Of a DNA stretch of 64,000 nt, positions 33,093 to 41,946 are shown in pieces. How positions within the stretch are numbered: position 1 is the first letter of the stretch; every line of letters begins with the position of its first letter. The stretch spans positions 186,001 to 250,000 of the forward strand of contig NZ_CP031320.1 in assembly GCF_003355155.1 (NCBI RefSeq), given 5' to 3'. Source of the stretch: Streptomyces armeniacus (GTDB lineage Bacteria > Actinomycetota > Actinomycetes > Streptomycetales > Streptomycetaceae). Both the position numbers and the translations under genes were made by a program. Under the pieces are notes generated by a model. It did not search any database. It worked only from the letters and a program-made list of their open reading frames with translations, and was not told the origin of the DNA.

Positions 33093-35528
33093 GTGCACAG
33101 GAAGAACCGCAAACTGAGAATCCGCCTCGCGGCCTTCGCGAGCGCCCTGCTCGTCGGCGGACTCACCGTCGGCATCAGCCCCACGACGCAAGCCGCCCCC
33201 GCACCCAAGAAGGACAAGCCCGCCGCGGCGGACTTCCAGCAGGTCACCCTGGCGAAGGGCGAGCCCGAGATGGGCGAGCCCATGACCATGGCCGTGCTCC
33301 CGGACAAGTCCGTGCTGCACACCTCGCGCGACGGCACGGTCCGGCTGACCGACGAGGGCGGCACCACCTCGGTCGCCGGGCGGATCCCCGTCTACTCCCA
33401 CGACGAGGAAGGGCTCCAGGGCGTCGGCATCGACCCCGGGTTCAGCGAGAACCGCTTCGTCTACCTCTACTACGCACCGCCGCTGGACACGCCGGCCGGA
33501 GACGCCCCGGAGAGCGGTTCCGCCGCGGACTTCGAGCCGTTCAACGGCGTCAACCGGCTGTCCCGGTTCGTGCTCAAGGAAGACGGCACGCTGGACGCCG
33601 GCAGCGAGACCAAGGTGCTCGACGTACCCGCCAGCCGCGGCATCTGCTGCCATGTCGGCGGTGACATCGCGTTCGACGCCGACGGCAACCTGCTGCTGTC
33701 CACGGGCGACGACGGCAACCCGTTCCAGTCCGACGGGTTCACGCCCATCGACGAACGCGCGGACCGCAACCCCGCGTTCGACTCGCAGCGCTCCTCGGCC
33801 AACACCAACGACCTGCGCGGCAAGATCCTGCGCATCAAGGTCAACGCGGACGGCTCGTACGACGTCCCGGAGGGCAACCTCTTCGCGCCCGGCACCGAGA
33901 AGACCCGGCCGGAGATCTACGCGATGGGCTTCCGCAACCCGTTCCGCATGACGGTCGACAAGCCCACCGGCACCATCTACGTCGGCGACTACGGCCCCGA
34001 CTCGGGCACCGCCGACCCGGCACGCGGGCCCGCCGGGCAGGTCGAGTTCAACCGCGTCACGGAGCCGGGCAACTACGGCTGGCCGTACTGCACGGGCAAG
34101 AACGACGCGTACACCGACTACGACTTCGCCTCCGGCACCTCCGGCGCGGCCTTCGACTGCGCCGCCCCGGTGAACAACTCGCCGAACAACACCGGCCTGG
34201 AGAAGCTGCCGGCCGCCAAGCCCGCCTGGATCCCCTACGACGGCGCCTCCGTGCCGGAGTTCGGCGACGGCTCGGAGTCCCCGATGGGCGGCCCGGTCTA
34301 CCGCTTCGACAAGGACCTCGACTCGCCCAAGAAGTTCCCGCAGGAGTACGACGGCGACTTCTTCGCCGGCGAGTTCGGGCGCAAGTGGATCAAGCGCATC
34401 GAGCAGGGTGACGACGGCTCCGTGACCTCCATCAACGACTTCCCCTGGAGCGGCACCCAGGTGATGGACATGGACTTCGGCCCGGACGGCGCCCTCTACG
34501 TGCTCGACTACGGCACCGGCTACTTCGCGGGCGACGAGAACTCCGCGCTGTACCGCATCGAGAACGCCACCGAGGGCCACGCGCCCGTCGCCGAGGCCTC
34601 GGCCGACGTGACGAACGGCCAGGCACCGCTCGACGTCGCGTTCTCAGCCAAGGGCACGGACGCCGACGGCGACGAACTCACCTACTCCTGGGACTTCGGC
34701 GACGGCAGCACCGGCGAGGGCACCGAGCCCACGCACACGTACCAGGAGAACGGCACGTACAGCGCCACCGTGACCGCGACCGACCCCTCGGGGCTCACCG
34801 GCACCGCCTCGGTCCAGGTCACCGTGGGCAACACCGCGCCGACCGTGGAGATCCAGCAGCCGGTGGACGGCAAGCCGTTCAACTTCGGTGACGCCATCCC
34901 GTTCGAGGTGAAGGTCAGCGACCCCGAGGACGGCGAGATCGACTGCTCCAAGGTCAAGGTCACGTTCATCATCGGCCACGACTCGCACGGCCACCCGCAG
35001 ACCTCGGCGAACGGCTGCTCCGGCACGCTGCAGACCAAGGCGGACGGTGAACACGACCCCAACGCGAACATCTTCGGCGTCCTCGACGCCGAGTACACCG
35101 ACAACGGTGCCAACGGCCAGCCCGCGCTGACCACGCACGACCAGGGCACCCTGCAGCCCAAGCACCGCCAGGCCGAGCACTTCTCCGAGTCCGCCGAGGG
35201 CGTCACCGTCGGCGACGCGGAAGGAGCCGAGGGCGGCAAGGCCGTCACCGAGATCAAGGACGGCCAGTGGATCTCGTTCAGCCCGTACGCGCTCAGCGGC
35301 GTGACCGAGCTGGCCGCGCGGGTCAACGCGACCGCGGAGGGCTCCATCGAGGTACGCGCGGGTGCCGCGGACGGCACGCTCGTGGGCACCGTTCCGGTCG
35401 CCGCCGGAGACGGCTGGCAGGACCTCGAGGCCGCGCTGGAAGGCGCGCCGGCCGACGCCTCCAGCCTCTACCTGGTGTTCAAGGGCACCGGGTTCAGCCT
35501 CGACAGCTTCACCGTGACCAGCAGCTGA
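33093..35528 (+). CDS. Secreted PQQ-type sugar dehydrogenase with PKD and CBM6-like domains
   Basis: The 811-residue protein has a signal peptide (FASALLVGGLTVGISPTTQA). A glucose/sorbosone dehydrogenase beta-propeller covers roughly residues 55-490, with GICCHVGGDIAFD, AMGFRNPFRMTVD and GNYGWPYC. A PKD repeat lies at about 495-580 (YSWDFGDGSTGEG). A C-terminal region of about 120 residues resembles a carbohydrate-binding module (YALSGVTELAARVNA, IEVRAGAADG). The propeller is the same family as the C-terminal domain of the gene at 1-2443. It probably oxidises a sugar outside the cell using PQQ. The next gene follows by 21 bp, so they form one transcript. Confidence 0.92.
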   Translation: MHRKNRKLRIRLAAFASALLVGGLTVGISPTTQAAPAPKKDKPAAADFQQVTLAKGEPEMGEPMTMAVLPDKSVLHTSRDGTVRLTDEGGTTSVAGRIPVYSHDEEGLQGVGIDPGFSENRFVYLYYAPPLDTPAGDAPESGSAADFEPFNGVNRLSRFVLKEDGTLDAGSETKVLDVPASRGICCHVGGDIAFDADGNLLLSTGDDGNPFQSDGFTPIDERADRNPAFDSQRSSANTNDLRGKILRIKVNADGSYDVPEGNLFAPGTEKTRPEIYAMGFRNPFRMTVDKPTGTIYVGDYGPDSGTADPARGPAGQVEFNRVTEPGNYGWPYCTGKNDAYTDYDFASGTSGAAFDCAAPVNNSPNNTGLEKLPAAKPAWIPYDGASVPEFGDGSESPMGGPVYRFDKDLDSPKKFPQEYDGDFFAGEFGRKWIKRIEQGDDGSVTSINDFPWSGTQVMDMDFGPDGALYVLDYGTGYFAGDENSALYRIENATEGHAPVAEASADVTNGQAPLDVAFSAKGTDADGDELTYSWDFGDGSTGEGTEPTHTYQENGTYSATVTATDPSGLTGTASVQVTVGNTAPTVEIQQPVDGKPFNFGDAIPFEVKVSDPEDGEIDCSKVKVTFIIGHDSHGHPQTSANGCSGTLQTKADGEHDPNANIFGVLDAEYTDNGANGQPALTTHDQGTLQPKHRQAEHFSESAEGVTVGDAEGAEGGKAVTEIKDGQWISFSPYALSGVTELAARVNATAEGSIEVRAGAADGTLVGTVPVAAGDGWQDLEAALEGAPADASSLYLVFKGTGFSLDSFTVTSS

Positions 35529-35549
35529 CCGCAGAGAAAGGAGTAACGC

Positions 35550-36959
35550 ATGCAGCGCACAGCACGCCTGGCGACCATCGCGGCGGCTCTGCTTCTCGGC
35601 TCGGCTGCCCTGCCCGCCGGACACGCCGCGGAGTCCGCGGCGCCGGCCGCAGCAGAGGCCGGAAAGGAAGCCGGGAAAGAGAAGAAGGACAAGAAAGACA
35701 AGAAGGAGGGCGAGAACGTCCTGGTCTTCTCCAAGACCGCCGGCTTCCGCCACGACTCCATCCCCGACGGCATCGCCGCCGTACAGCAGCTCGGCGAGGA
35801 GAACGGCTTCACGGTCGAAGCGACCGAGGACGCCGCCCGGTTCACCCCGGAGAACCTCGCCAAGTACGACGCCGTGGTGTGGCTGTCGACGACCGGCGAC
35901 GTGCTCGACGACGCGCAGCAGACGGCGTTCGAGGAGTACGTGCAGGCCGGCGGCGGCTATGTCGGCGTCCACGCGGCGGCCGACACGGAGTACGACTGGC
36001 CCTGGTACGGGCAGCTCGCAGGCACGTACTTCGACTCGCACCCGGCCATCCAGGAGGCCACGGTGCACGTCGAGGACCACGAGCACCCGGCGACCGAGCA
36101 CCTCGAGGACAGCTGGGTGCGCACGGACGAGCTGTACAACTACCAGTCCAACCCCCGTGCCCGGACGCGGGTGCTGGCCACCCTCGACGAAAGCACCTAC
36201 ACCGGCGGGAACATGGGTGACGACCACCCGATCACCTGGTGCCAGGACTTCGACGGCGGACGGTCGTTCTACACCGGGCTCGGGCACACCAAGGAGTCGT
36301 ACGCCGAGCCCGAGTTCCGGCAGCACCTGCTCGGCGGCATCCAGTACGCGACCGGGGCCGTCGAGGCCACGTGCGCGCCTCCCGGCGGCGGTGACGAACC
36401 GGGCTACACGCCCATCTTCGACGGCACCTCACTGGACGGCTGGCAGCAGGCCGGTCCCGGCTCGTTCGAGCTGAACGACGACGGAACCATGACCTCCACC
36501 GGGGGCATGGGCCTGCTGTGGTACGAGGCCAAGCAGTTCTCCTCGTACTCGCTGAAGCTCGACTGGAAGATGGCCGGGGACGACAACTCCGGTGTCTTCA
36601 TCGGCTTCCCCGCCTCCGACGACCCGTGGTCGGCGGTCGACAACGGCTACGAGATCCAGATCGACGCCACGGACGCCGAGGACAAGACGACGGGCGCCGT
36701 CTACGGCTTCCAGTCCGCCGACATCGAGGCCCGCGACGGCGCGCTCAACCCGCCGGGGGAGTGGAACACGTACGAACTCGTCGTCGAGGGCGAGAACCTG
36801 AAGCTCTACCTCAACGACGTGCTGATCAACGACTTCACGAACACCGACCCCGTCCGCAGCCTCACCGACGGCCACGTCGGTCTGCAGAACCACGGGGACG
36901 GCGACGAGGTTTCGTTCCGGAACGTCCGAGTGAAGGAGCTGACCACACCGGTACCGTAG
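35550..36959 (+). CDS. Secreted ThuA domain - 3-keto-disaccharide hydrolase (DUF1080) fusion
   Basis: The 469-residue protein has a signal peptide (IAAALLLGSAALPAGHA), then a Lys-rich linker. A ThuA domain follows at about residues 55-275 (VLVFSKTAGFRHDSIPDG, VGVHAAADTEYDWPW, GGRSFYTGLGHT). A DUF1080 jelly-roll follows at about 285-465 (YTPIFDGTSLDGWQ, DDNSGVFIGFP, YGFQSADIEARDG). DUF1080 proteins include hydrolases of 3-keto-glycosides, and ThuA occurs with trehalose and 3-keto-sugar use. With the dehydrogenase just upstream this gives an extracytoplasmic oxidise-then-cleave pair. Catalytic residues cannot be confirmed by eye. Confidence 0.92.
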   Translation: MQRTARLATIAAALLLGSAALPAGHAAESAAPAAAEAGKEAGKEKKDKKDKKEGENVLVFSKTAGFRHDSIPDGIAAVQQLGEENGFTVEATEDAARFTPENLAKYDAVVWLSTTGDVLDDAQQTAFEEYVQAGGGYVGVHAAADTEYDWPWYGQLAGTYFDSHPAIQEATVHVEDHEHPATEHLEDSWVRTDELYNYQSNPRARTRVLATLDESTYTGGNMGDDHPITWCQDFDGGRSFYTGLGHTKESYAEPEFRQHLLGGIQYATGAVEATCAPPGGGDEPGYTPIFDGTSLDGWQQAGPGSFELNDDGTMTSTGGMGLLWYEAKQFSSYSLKLDWKMAGDDNSGVFIGFPASDDPWSAVDNGYEIQIDATDAEDKTTGAVYGFQSADIEARDGALNPPGEWNTYELVVEGENLKLYLNDVLINDFTNTDPVRSLTDGHVGLQNHGDGDEVSFRNVRVKELTTPVP

Positions 36960-36974
36960 GTCTGGACCTGCCCT

Positions 36975-37010
36975 GAGGCCGGGTCGGCCGAGCCGGCCGG
37001 TCCCGGCCTC
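36975..37010 (+). terminator. Terminator hairpin after the ThuA-DUF1080 gene
   Basis: GAGGCCGGG and CCCGGCCTC pair over 9 bp, with an inner GGCCGA/GCCGGCC stem. It ends the dehydrogenase-ThuA pair and separates it from the ebo-like operon. The rest of the 526-bp gap to 37485 shows only short CGTACGG and ACGACGGCACGAGGC repeats and no gene. Confidence 0.6.
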
Positions 37011-37485
37011 CCGGCCGGTCCCGGCCCCTCATCCCGCCGCCGGTGGCCCGAGGGGGGCCGCCCGCGGCGCTGGCGGCGGGTGGGGAGAACGCCGACTCCC
37101 CACCCGTTGCCGTACGGGTGCCGTGCGGGCGCCGTACGACCGCTGTGCGGGCGCCGTACGGGGTGCCTGCGGGGTGCCGCGCCACCTGCCGTGCACGTAC
37201 GGGAGGTTGGGCGGGCGGCCGGATGGGCAGTGCGGCTCGTGGGCTGCACGCCGCACAACAGCTGAATCGGGAGCACCACACGGCACACCACAGCCGGTAC
37301 GTGCGCATGCACGGCTCCGGCACGACGGCACGAGGCACCACGTACGACGGCACGAGGCGCCAGGCACGACGGCGCCAGGCACCACGGCACAACCCCCGTA
37401 CGGGCACGGCCCGTACGGCGGCGCTCCAGCCCACTCGACGACAGAGGCCCCCACCACGGCAGAGCAACAACCAGGGAGGCAGGAC

Positions 37486-38595
37486 GTGACCGAGGACCGA
37501 ACAGGCGTGTGGCTCATCGGAGCCCGCGGCTCCGTCGCCACCACCGCGATCGCCGGCTGCGCGGCCGTCGCCGCGGGGCTCCATCCCGCCACGGGAATGG
37601 TCACCGCGACCGACCCCTTCGCCGACAGCGGACTGCCACCCCTGGAGACCCTCGTCTTCGGGGGCCACGACACGGCGCACACCCCGCTGCCCAAACGGGC
37701 CGAGGAACTCGTCACCTCCGGCGCCCTCCCGCACGGCCTGCCCGCCGCACTCCGCGCCGAACTGTCCGCAGCCGACGACGCGTTGCGCCCCGGCGGGCCC
37801 TGCCCCGACGACCCGCGCGGCGAGGAGGAGCTGATCGACGCCTTCGCCGCCGACCTCGACGGCTTCCGGCGCACGCACGGACTCGCCCGTGTCGTCGTGA
37901 TCAACGTCGCCACCACGGAACCCGTTCCCGCCGGGGACGCCGCCCTGCCCGCCAGCTCCCTCTACGCGGCGGCGGCGCTGCGCGCGGGCTGCCCGTACGT
38001 CAACTTCACCCCCTCCGCCGGGCTCCACCACCCGCGGCTGCGGGCAGAGGCGGAGCGCTCGGGGCTCCCGTACGCGGGCCGCGACGGCAAGACGGGGCAG
38101 ACGCTGCTGCGCTCCGTACTGGCGCCGATGTTCGCGCAGCGCGCCCTGTCCGTACGGTCCTGGTCCGGCACGAACCTGCTCGGCGGCGGCGACGGGGCCG
38201 CCCTCACCGACCCCGGCGCGGCCGCGGCGAAGAACGCCGGCAAGGCCCGGGTGCTGTCCGACACCCTCGGCGAACTCCCCGAGGGCGAGCTGCACATCGA
38301 CGACGTACCGGCGCTGGGCGACTGGAAGACCGCCTGGGACCACGTCGCGTTCGACGGCTTCCTCGGCTCACGCATGATCCTCCAGACCATCTGGCAGGGC
38401 TGCGACTCGGCACTCGCCGCGCCCCTCGTACTGGACCTCGCGCGCCTGCTCGCACGCGCCCACGAAGTGGGCCTGGCCGGGCCGGTCGACGGCCTCGGCT
38501 TCTACTTCAAGGACCCTGACACCGGGTCGAGCGCCCTGCCCGAACAGTGGCGCGCACTGCTGTCCCTCGCCGCCCGCCTCGGGGCCCGCCCGTGA
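37486..38595 (+). CDS. Myo-inositol-1-phosphate-synthase-like cyclase at the head of an ebo-type operon
   Basis: The GTG at 37486 follows GGGAGG by 6 nt and gives 369 residues. It has the NAD-binding start VWLIGARGSVATTAIAG, the block VNFTPSAGLHHPRLR, and the synthase signatures DGKTGQTLLRSVLAPMF and SWSGTNLLGGGDGAA. These match the actinobacterial branch of inositol-phosphate synthases, which cyclise glucose-6-phosphate or a related sugar phosphate. Its stop overlaps the eboC start. In classical ebo clusters the cyclase is the dehydroquinate-synthase-like EboD; here this unrelated cyclase seems to fill that place. A product of inositol phosphate or an analogue is inferred, not shown. Confidence 0.9.
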   Translation: MTEDRTGVWLIGARGSVATTAIAGCAAVAAGLHPATGMVTATDPFADSGLPPLETLVFGGHDTAHTPLPKRAEELVTSGALPHGLPAALRAELSAADDALRPGGPCPDDPRGEEELIDAFAADLDGFRRTHGLARVVVINVATTEPVPAGDAALPASSLYAAAALRAGCPYVNFTPSAGLHHPRLRAEAERSGLPYAGRDGKTGQTLLRSVLAPMFAQRALSVRSWSGTNLLGGGDGAALTDPGAAAAKNAGKARVLSDTLGELPEGELHIDDVPALGDWKTAWDHVAFDGFLGSRMILQTIWQGCDSALAAPLVLDLARLLARAHEVGLAGPVDGLGFYFKDPDTGSSALPEQWRALLSLAARLGARP

Positions 38596-40226
38596 ACGGC
38601 CCCACACGGGTGGCCACGCTGGTGGCGGCGGGGGCACTCACGGTCGCGACCGCGTCGGTGGCCGCCGCCCTGGCGCGCCGCGGGGCGCGCCGCCCCGCGC
38701 GCCACCGGGCGGCGGAAGCCGCTCCGGAGGGGGGCCGGTTGGCGGGGCCCGGCAACGTTGCCATGCCGCCCGAGCCGTACGGGCGTACCCCGTCGACTGC
38801 CGCGCTTCGCCCGGCGCGTGCGGGTCGTCAAGGGATGGCGAGGCCACGGCGGGTGGCCGATCGGGGCGCGCGGCCCAGCGCGGGTGCCTCGTGGCCGGGG
38901 GCCGTCCTCAACTGCCGGACGGGCTTGATGTGGCGCGGGTCGTCCCCATGGCGGGCCCGCCAGGAGGGGGCGAGGGACGCCGACACTGTTGGCACCGGGC
39001 CGCCTGGCCGGCCCGCCGGTGCTCCGGCAACGCCCCGGCAAGGCGCCGTGGGCGCTGGGGCGTTCGGGGTTGTCGGGGTCGCCGTGCTCGGTGTGATCGG
39101 GGCCGTTGGGGTGCCCGTACGGCCGCCGCGCACCGGTGCGCCCAGCGAGCCCCGAGCCGTGGACGTTCCCGCTCGCGGAGCCGCCGAGCGTGCCGCCGAC
39201 TGGGCACAACTGCTGCGCGTGTCGGCCGTGTTCACCGTGCCCGGGGACGCCCTCGCGGGCGCGGCAGCCGCAGGCTGCCGACCGAACCGCGGCACCGTGC
39301 TGGCCATGGGCGCCTCGCTCTGCCTGTACGAGGCAGGTATGGCGCTCAACGACTGGGCGGACCGGCACATCGACGCCGTCGAACGCCCCGACCGCCCGCT
39401 GCCCTCGGGCCGCATCAGCCCGCGCGCGGCGCTCACCGCCGCCGCCGCGCTGACCGCGGCGGGCCTCGGGCTCGCGGCCGCGGCGGGGCGTACGGCGTTC
39501 GGTACGGCAACGGCGCTGGCGGGCGCGGTGTGGGCGTACGACCTGGGCTTGAAGCACACCCCGGCGGGCCCGGCGGCAATGGCCACGGCCCGCGCCCTGG
39601 ACCTCCTCCTGGGCGCCACCGCAACCCGAGCAGCGGCCCCCGCCCCCGCCAAGCCCGCCCGGGGCGTGGGGACGGCCCGTAACCCCGATGAGGCAGTCCG
39701 CCTTGGGGAGCACCCGGGCCTCAGCAAGCCCGTCCGGCGTTTGAGGACGGCCCCCGGCCCCGAGGCACCCGCGTGGGGCCGCGCGCCCCGGCCCGCCACC
39801 GGCGGTGGCCGTGCCAGCCACACCGTACGGAGCGCCGCCCCCGCCGCCGCCCTCCTCGGCGCGCACACCCTCGCCGTCACCACCGTGTCGCGGCGCGAGA
39901 CCGTCGGTGAATCGACGGCGTTGCCGCTCGCCGCGCTGGCGGCCGTCGGCGCGATCGCCGCCGTCACAACCCGCGGCGGCCACAGAACCCCCGTACCCAC
40001 CCTCCTCGCCGCCGCCTACGCGGCCACCGCCGCCCGCCCCCTCGCGCACGCCGTGCTCAACCCGTCGCCGCAGCTGTTCCAGCGGGCGGTCGGCGGCGGC
40101 ATTCGCGCCATGATCCCGTTGCAGGCCGCGCTGGCCGCGCGGTCCGGTTCCGTACGTACCGCTGTGCCGCTGCTCGCGCTGCTGCCGCTGGCACGGCGGC
40201 TGTCCAGGAAGGTGAGCCCCACATGA
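38592..40226 (+). CDS. eboC: UbiA-type prenyltransferase EboC, enlarged by repeat insertions
   Basis: The GTG at 38592 overlaps the previous stop and gives 544 residues, far above the usual 290-330 for EboC. The UbiA core is at about residues 195-350 with the aspartate motif NDWADRHIDAVERPDRPLPSG and the second motif region YDLGLKHTPAGPAAMATARALDLLLG. It resumes from about 410 (LLGAHTLAVTTVSRR). Two foreign segments are present. One, around residues 50-190, contains AVLNCRTGLM and another, around 355-405, contains [11 protein letters not shown]. Each is an in-frame translation of an interspersed repeat copy, in opposite orientation. The core motifs are intact, so activity is possible. The expected role is attaching a prenyl chain to a cyclitol-like head group at the membrane. 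Confidence 0.88.
   Translation: MNGPTRVATLVAAGALTVATASVAAALARRGARRPARHRAAEAAPEGGRLAGPGNVAMPPEPYGRTPSTAALRPARAGRQGMARPRRVADRGARPSAGASWPGAVLNCRTGLMWRGSSPWRARQEGARDADTVGTGPPGRPAGAPATPRQGAVGAGAFGVVGVAVLGVIGAVGVPVRPPRTGAPSEPRAVDVPARGAAERAADWAQLLRVSAVFTVPGDALAGAAAAGCRPNRGTVLAMGASLCLYEAGMALNDWADRHIDAVERPDRPLPSGRISPRAALTAAAALTAAGLGLAAAAGRTAFGTATALAGAVWAYDLGLKHTPAGPAAMATARALDLLLGATATRAAAPAPAKPARGVGTARNPDEAVRLGEHPGLSKPVRRLRTAPGPEAPAWGRAPRPATGGGRASHTVRSAAPAAALLGAHTLAVTTVSRRETVGESTALPLAALAAVGAIAAVTTRGGHRTPVPTLLAAAYAATAARPLAHAVLNPSPQLFQRAVGGGIRAMIPLQAALAARSGSVRTAVPLLALLPLARRLSRKVSPT
38860..38929 (-). repeat. Interspersed repeat inside eboC (left copy)
   Basis: The core GGCCGTCCTCAACTGCCGGA then CGGGCTTGAT is at 38900-38929. 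The upstream flank (GGGGCGCGCGGCCC, then CGCGGGTGCCTCG) is shared with the inverted copy at 39726, so the full unit is at least 70 bp. Confidence 0.92.
39726..39795 (+). repeat. Interspersed repeat inside eboC (right copy, inverted)
   Basis: The core AAGCCCGTCCGGCGTTTGA then GGACGGCC is at 39726-39752. Its flank CGAGGCACCCGCG then GGGGCCGCGCGCCCC is the reverse complement of the left copy flank. The frame used here reads through the repeat without meeting its TGA. Confidence 0.92.
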
Positions 40227-41149
40227 CCCCGCCCGCTGCCCTGCGGCGGTTGGCGTTGGCCTACGGCACCAACGGCCTCGCCGACCTCCGGCTCGACGAC
40301 GCCCTCGCCGTCCTCGCCGAACTCGGCTACGACGGCGTCGGCCTGACGCTCGACCACATGCATCTCGACCCGCTCGCACCGGACCTGGCCCGGCGTACGG
40401 CCGCCGTCGCCAGGTCGCTGGAGCGGCGCGGCCTCTCCGTCACCGTCGAGACCGGCGCCCGCTACGTGCTCGACCCGCGCCGCAAGCACGGCCCGACCCT
40501 TCTGGACGCCGAGCCGGAGGGCCGGGCCGCCCGGGTGGGGTTGCTGTGCACGGCCGTACGGGTGGCCGCCGATCTGGGCGCGCACGCGGTGCACTGCTTC
40601 AGCGGCGTGGCCCCGCCGGGCACGCCGCACTACGAGGCGTGGCAGCGGCTGACCGACGGCATGGGGACCGTACTGGACGCGGCCGACGCCGCCGGTGTGC
40701 CGCTGGCGGTCGAACCGGAACCGGGCCATCTCGTGGAGGACCTGGCGGGGTTCCACCGGCTGCGGATGGCCGTCGGCGGTACGCCGGGGCTCGGCCTCAC
40801 GCTGGACCTCGGCCACTGCCAGTGCCTGGAACCGGCGCCGCCGGAGGAGTGCGTACACGCCGCCGCGCCCTGGCTGCGGCACGTACAGATCGAGGACATG
40901 CGGCGCGGCAAGCACGAGCATCTGCCGTTCGGCGAGGGGGAGATGGACTTCCCGCCGATCCTGGCGGCGCTGCGCGACGTGGGCTACGAGGGGCTGGTCA
41001 CCGTCGAGCTGCCCCGCCACTCGCACGCCGGACCGGCCATGGCGGAGACCTCCCTGCGCTTCCTGCGCGCGGCCGAAGCGGCGGCCGCGCACACGCGGTC
41101 CGCAGCAGCGCCCCACCCCGTACGCCCCGTACAGGAGCAGCCGTGCTGA
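40223..41149 (+). CDS. Xylose-isomerase-like TIM barrel of the ebo operon
   Basis: The ATG overlaps the eboC stop by 4 nt. The 308-residue protein has the AP-endonuclease-2/xylose-isomerase barrel with a full metal set: LAVEPEPGH, LTLDLGHCQ, RHVQIEDM and VTVELPRHSH. It starts LALAYGTNGLADLRL and lacks a signal peptide. It is distinct from EboE, which is encoded three genes on, and looks like an extra component of the actinobacterial version of the cluster. It may act on the cyclitol or sugar made by the inositol-phosphate-synthase-like enzyme. Confidence 0.88.
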   Translation: MTPPAALRRLALAYGTNGLADLRLDDALAVLAELGYDGVGLTLDHMHLDPLAPDLARRTAAVARSLERRGLSVTVETGARYVLDPRRKHGPTLLDAEPEGRAARVGLLCTAVRVAADLGAHAVHCFSGVAPPGTPHYEAWQRLTDGMGTVLDAADAAGVPLAVEPEPGHLVEDLAGFHRLRMAVGGTPGLGLTLDLGHCQCLEPAPPEECVHAAAPWLRHVQIEDMRRGKHEHLPFGEGEMDFPPILAALRDVGYEGLVTVELPRHSHAGPAMAETSLRFLRAAEAAAAHTRSAAAPHPVRPVQEQPC

Positions 41150-41946
41150 GGGCCGAGGCGCTGTACGAGGCGCTGCGGCGGCGGCTCGGTGAGGACGCCC
41201 GTACGTGGCTGGACAGCGCGCTGGAGGAGGCGCGGCAGTCCGCCGCGGCCGACCCCGGCACAGGTCCCGGCCCCGATCCCGGCACCGGCCCCGACCCCGG
41301 CACCGGCACCGGCACCGGCGCCGATTCCGGCACGCAGCAGCCGGACGCGGCTCAGGGCGCCCGGCGCCCCATACCCGCCTGGGAGTTGCGGTTCGCGTCG
41401 GCAGGCCGCCACTGCCGCGTCCGCCCGGGAGAAGACCCGGACGGCACCGACGACCCCGACGGCACCGACGACCCCGCCGACGCCGCCCGCGTCCTCCTCC
41501 TGCACGCCGCCCGCCCCGGCCCCGACACCCTCACCCGCCTCTACACCCGCGGCAGCGCCGCCGAACGCCGCGCCGTGCTGCTCGCGCTGCCGCGGCTGCC
41601 GGTCGGCGCCGGTGCCGTGCCGCTCGTCGAGGACGCCCTCCGCGCCAACGACACCCGGCTCGTCGCCGCGGCCGTCGGCCCGTACGCCGCCGCGCACCTC
41701 GGCGCCCACGCGTGGCGGCAGGCCATTCTCAAGTGCCTGTTCACGGGAGTGCCCGTGGCCGCCGTGGCGGAGCTGCCTGAGCGGGCCGCGGGCGACGCCG
41801 AACTCGCCCGGATGCTGCACGACTACGCCGCCGAACGGACCGCCGCGGGCCGCCCCGTACCGGACGACCTCCACCGCGTGCTCGCGCTCACCGCGAAGGA
41901 CGCGCTCACCGCGAAGGACGAGGAGAAGGAGGAGAAGGAGTCCTGA
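41143..41946 (+). CDS. eboA: EboA-domain protein
   Basis: The GTG at 41143 overlaps the previous stop and has AGGAGCAGCC before it. The 267-residue protein begins LRAEALYEALRRRLGEDARTWLDSAL and carries the helical EboA region (RLYTRGSAAERRAVLLALPRLP, AWRQAILKCLFTGVPVAAV). EboA has no known biochemical activity. Two low-complexity segments are inserted: a Pro-Gly-Thr tract near residues 35-62 and repeats of DPDGTD near 95-107. The C-terminus ends in an EEKEEKES tail. The family call rests on the conserved helices and the operon context. Confidence 0.85.
   Translation: MLRAEALYEALRRRLGEDARTWLDSALEEARQSAAADPGTGPGPDPGTGPDPGTGTGTGADSGTQQPDAAQGARRPIPAWELRFASAGRHCRVRPGEDPDGTDDPDGTDDPADAARVLLLHAARPGPDTLTRLYTRGSAAERRAVLLALPRLPVGAGAVPLVEDALRANDTRLVAAAVGPYAAAHLGAHAWRQAILKCLFTGVPVAAVAELPERAAGDAELARMLHDYAAERTAAGRPVPDDLHRVLALTAKDALTAKDEEKEEKES

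Noticed and set aside
37123..37485. A longer N-terminus for the inositol-phosphate-synthase-like protein
   Set aside because: The upstream 121 codons are repeat-derived; the GTG at 37486 has GGGAGG at 6 nt and begins just before the NAD-binding motif.
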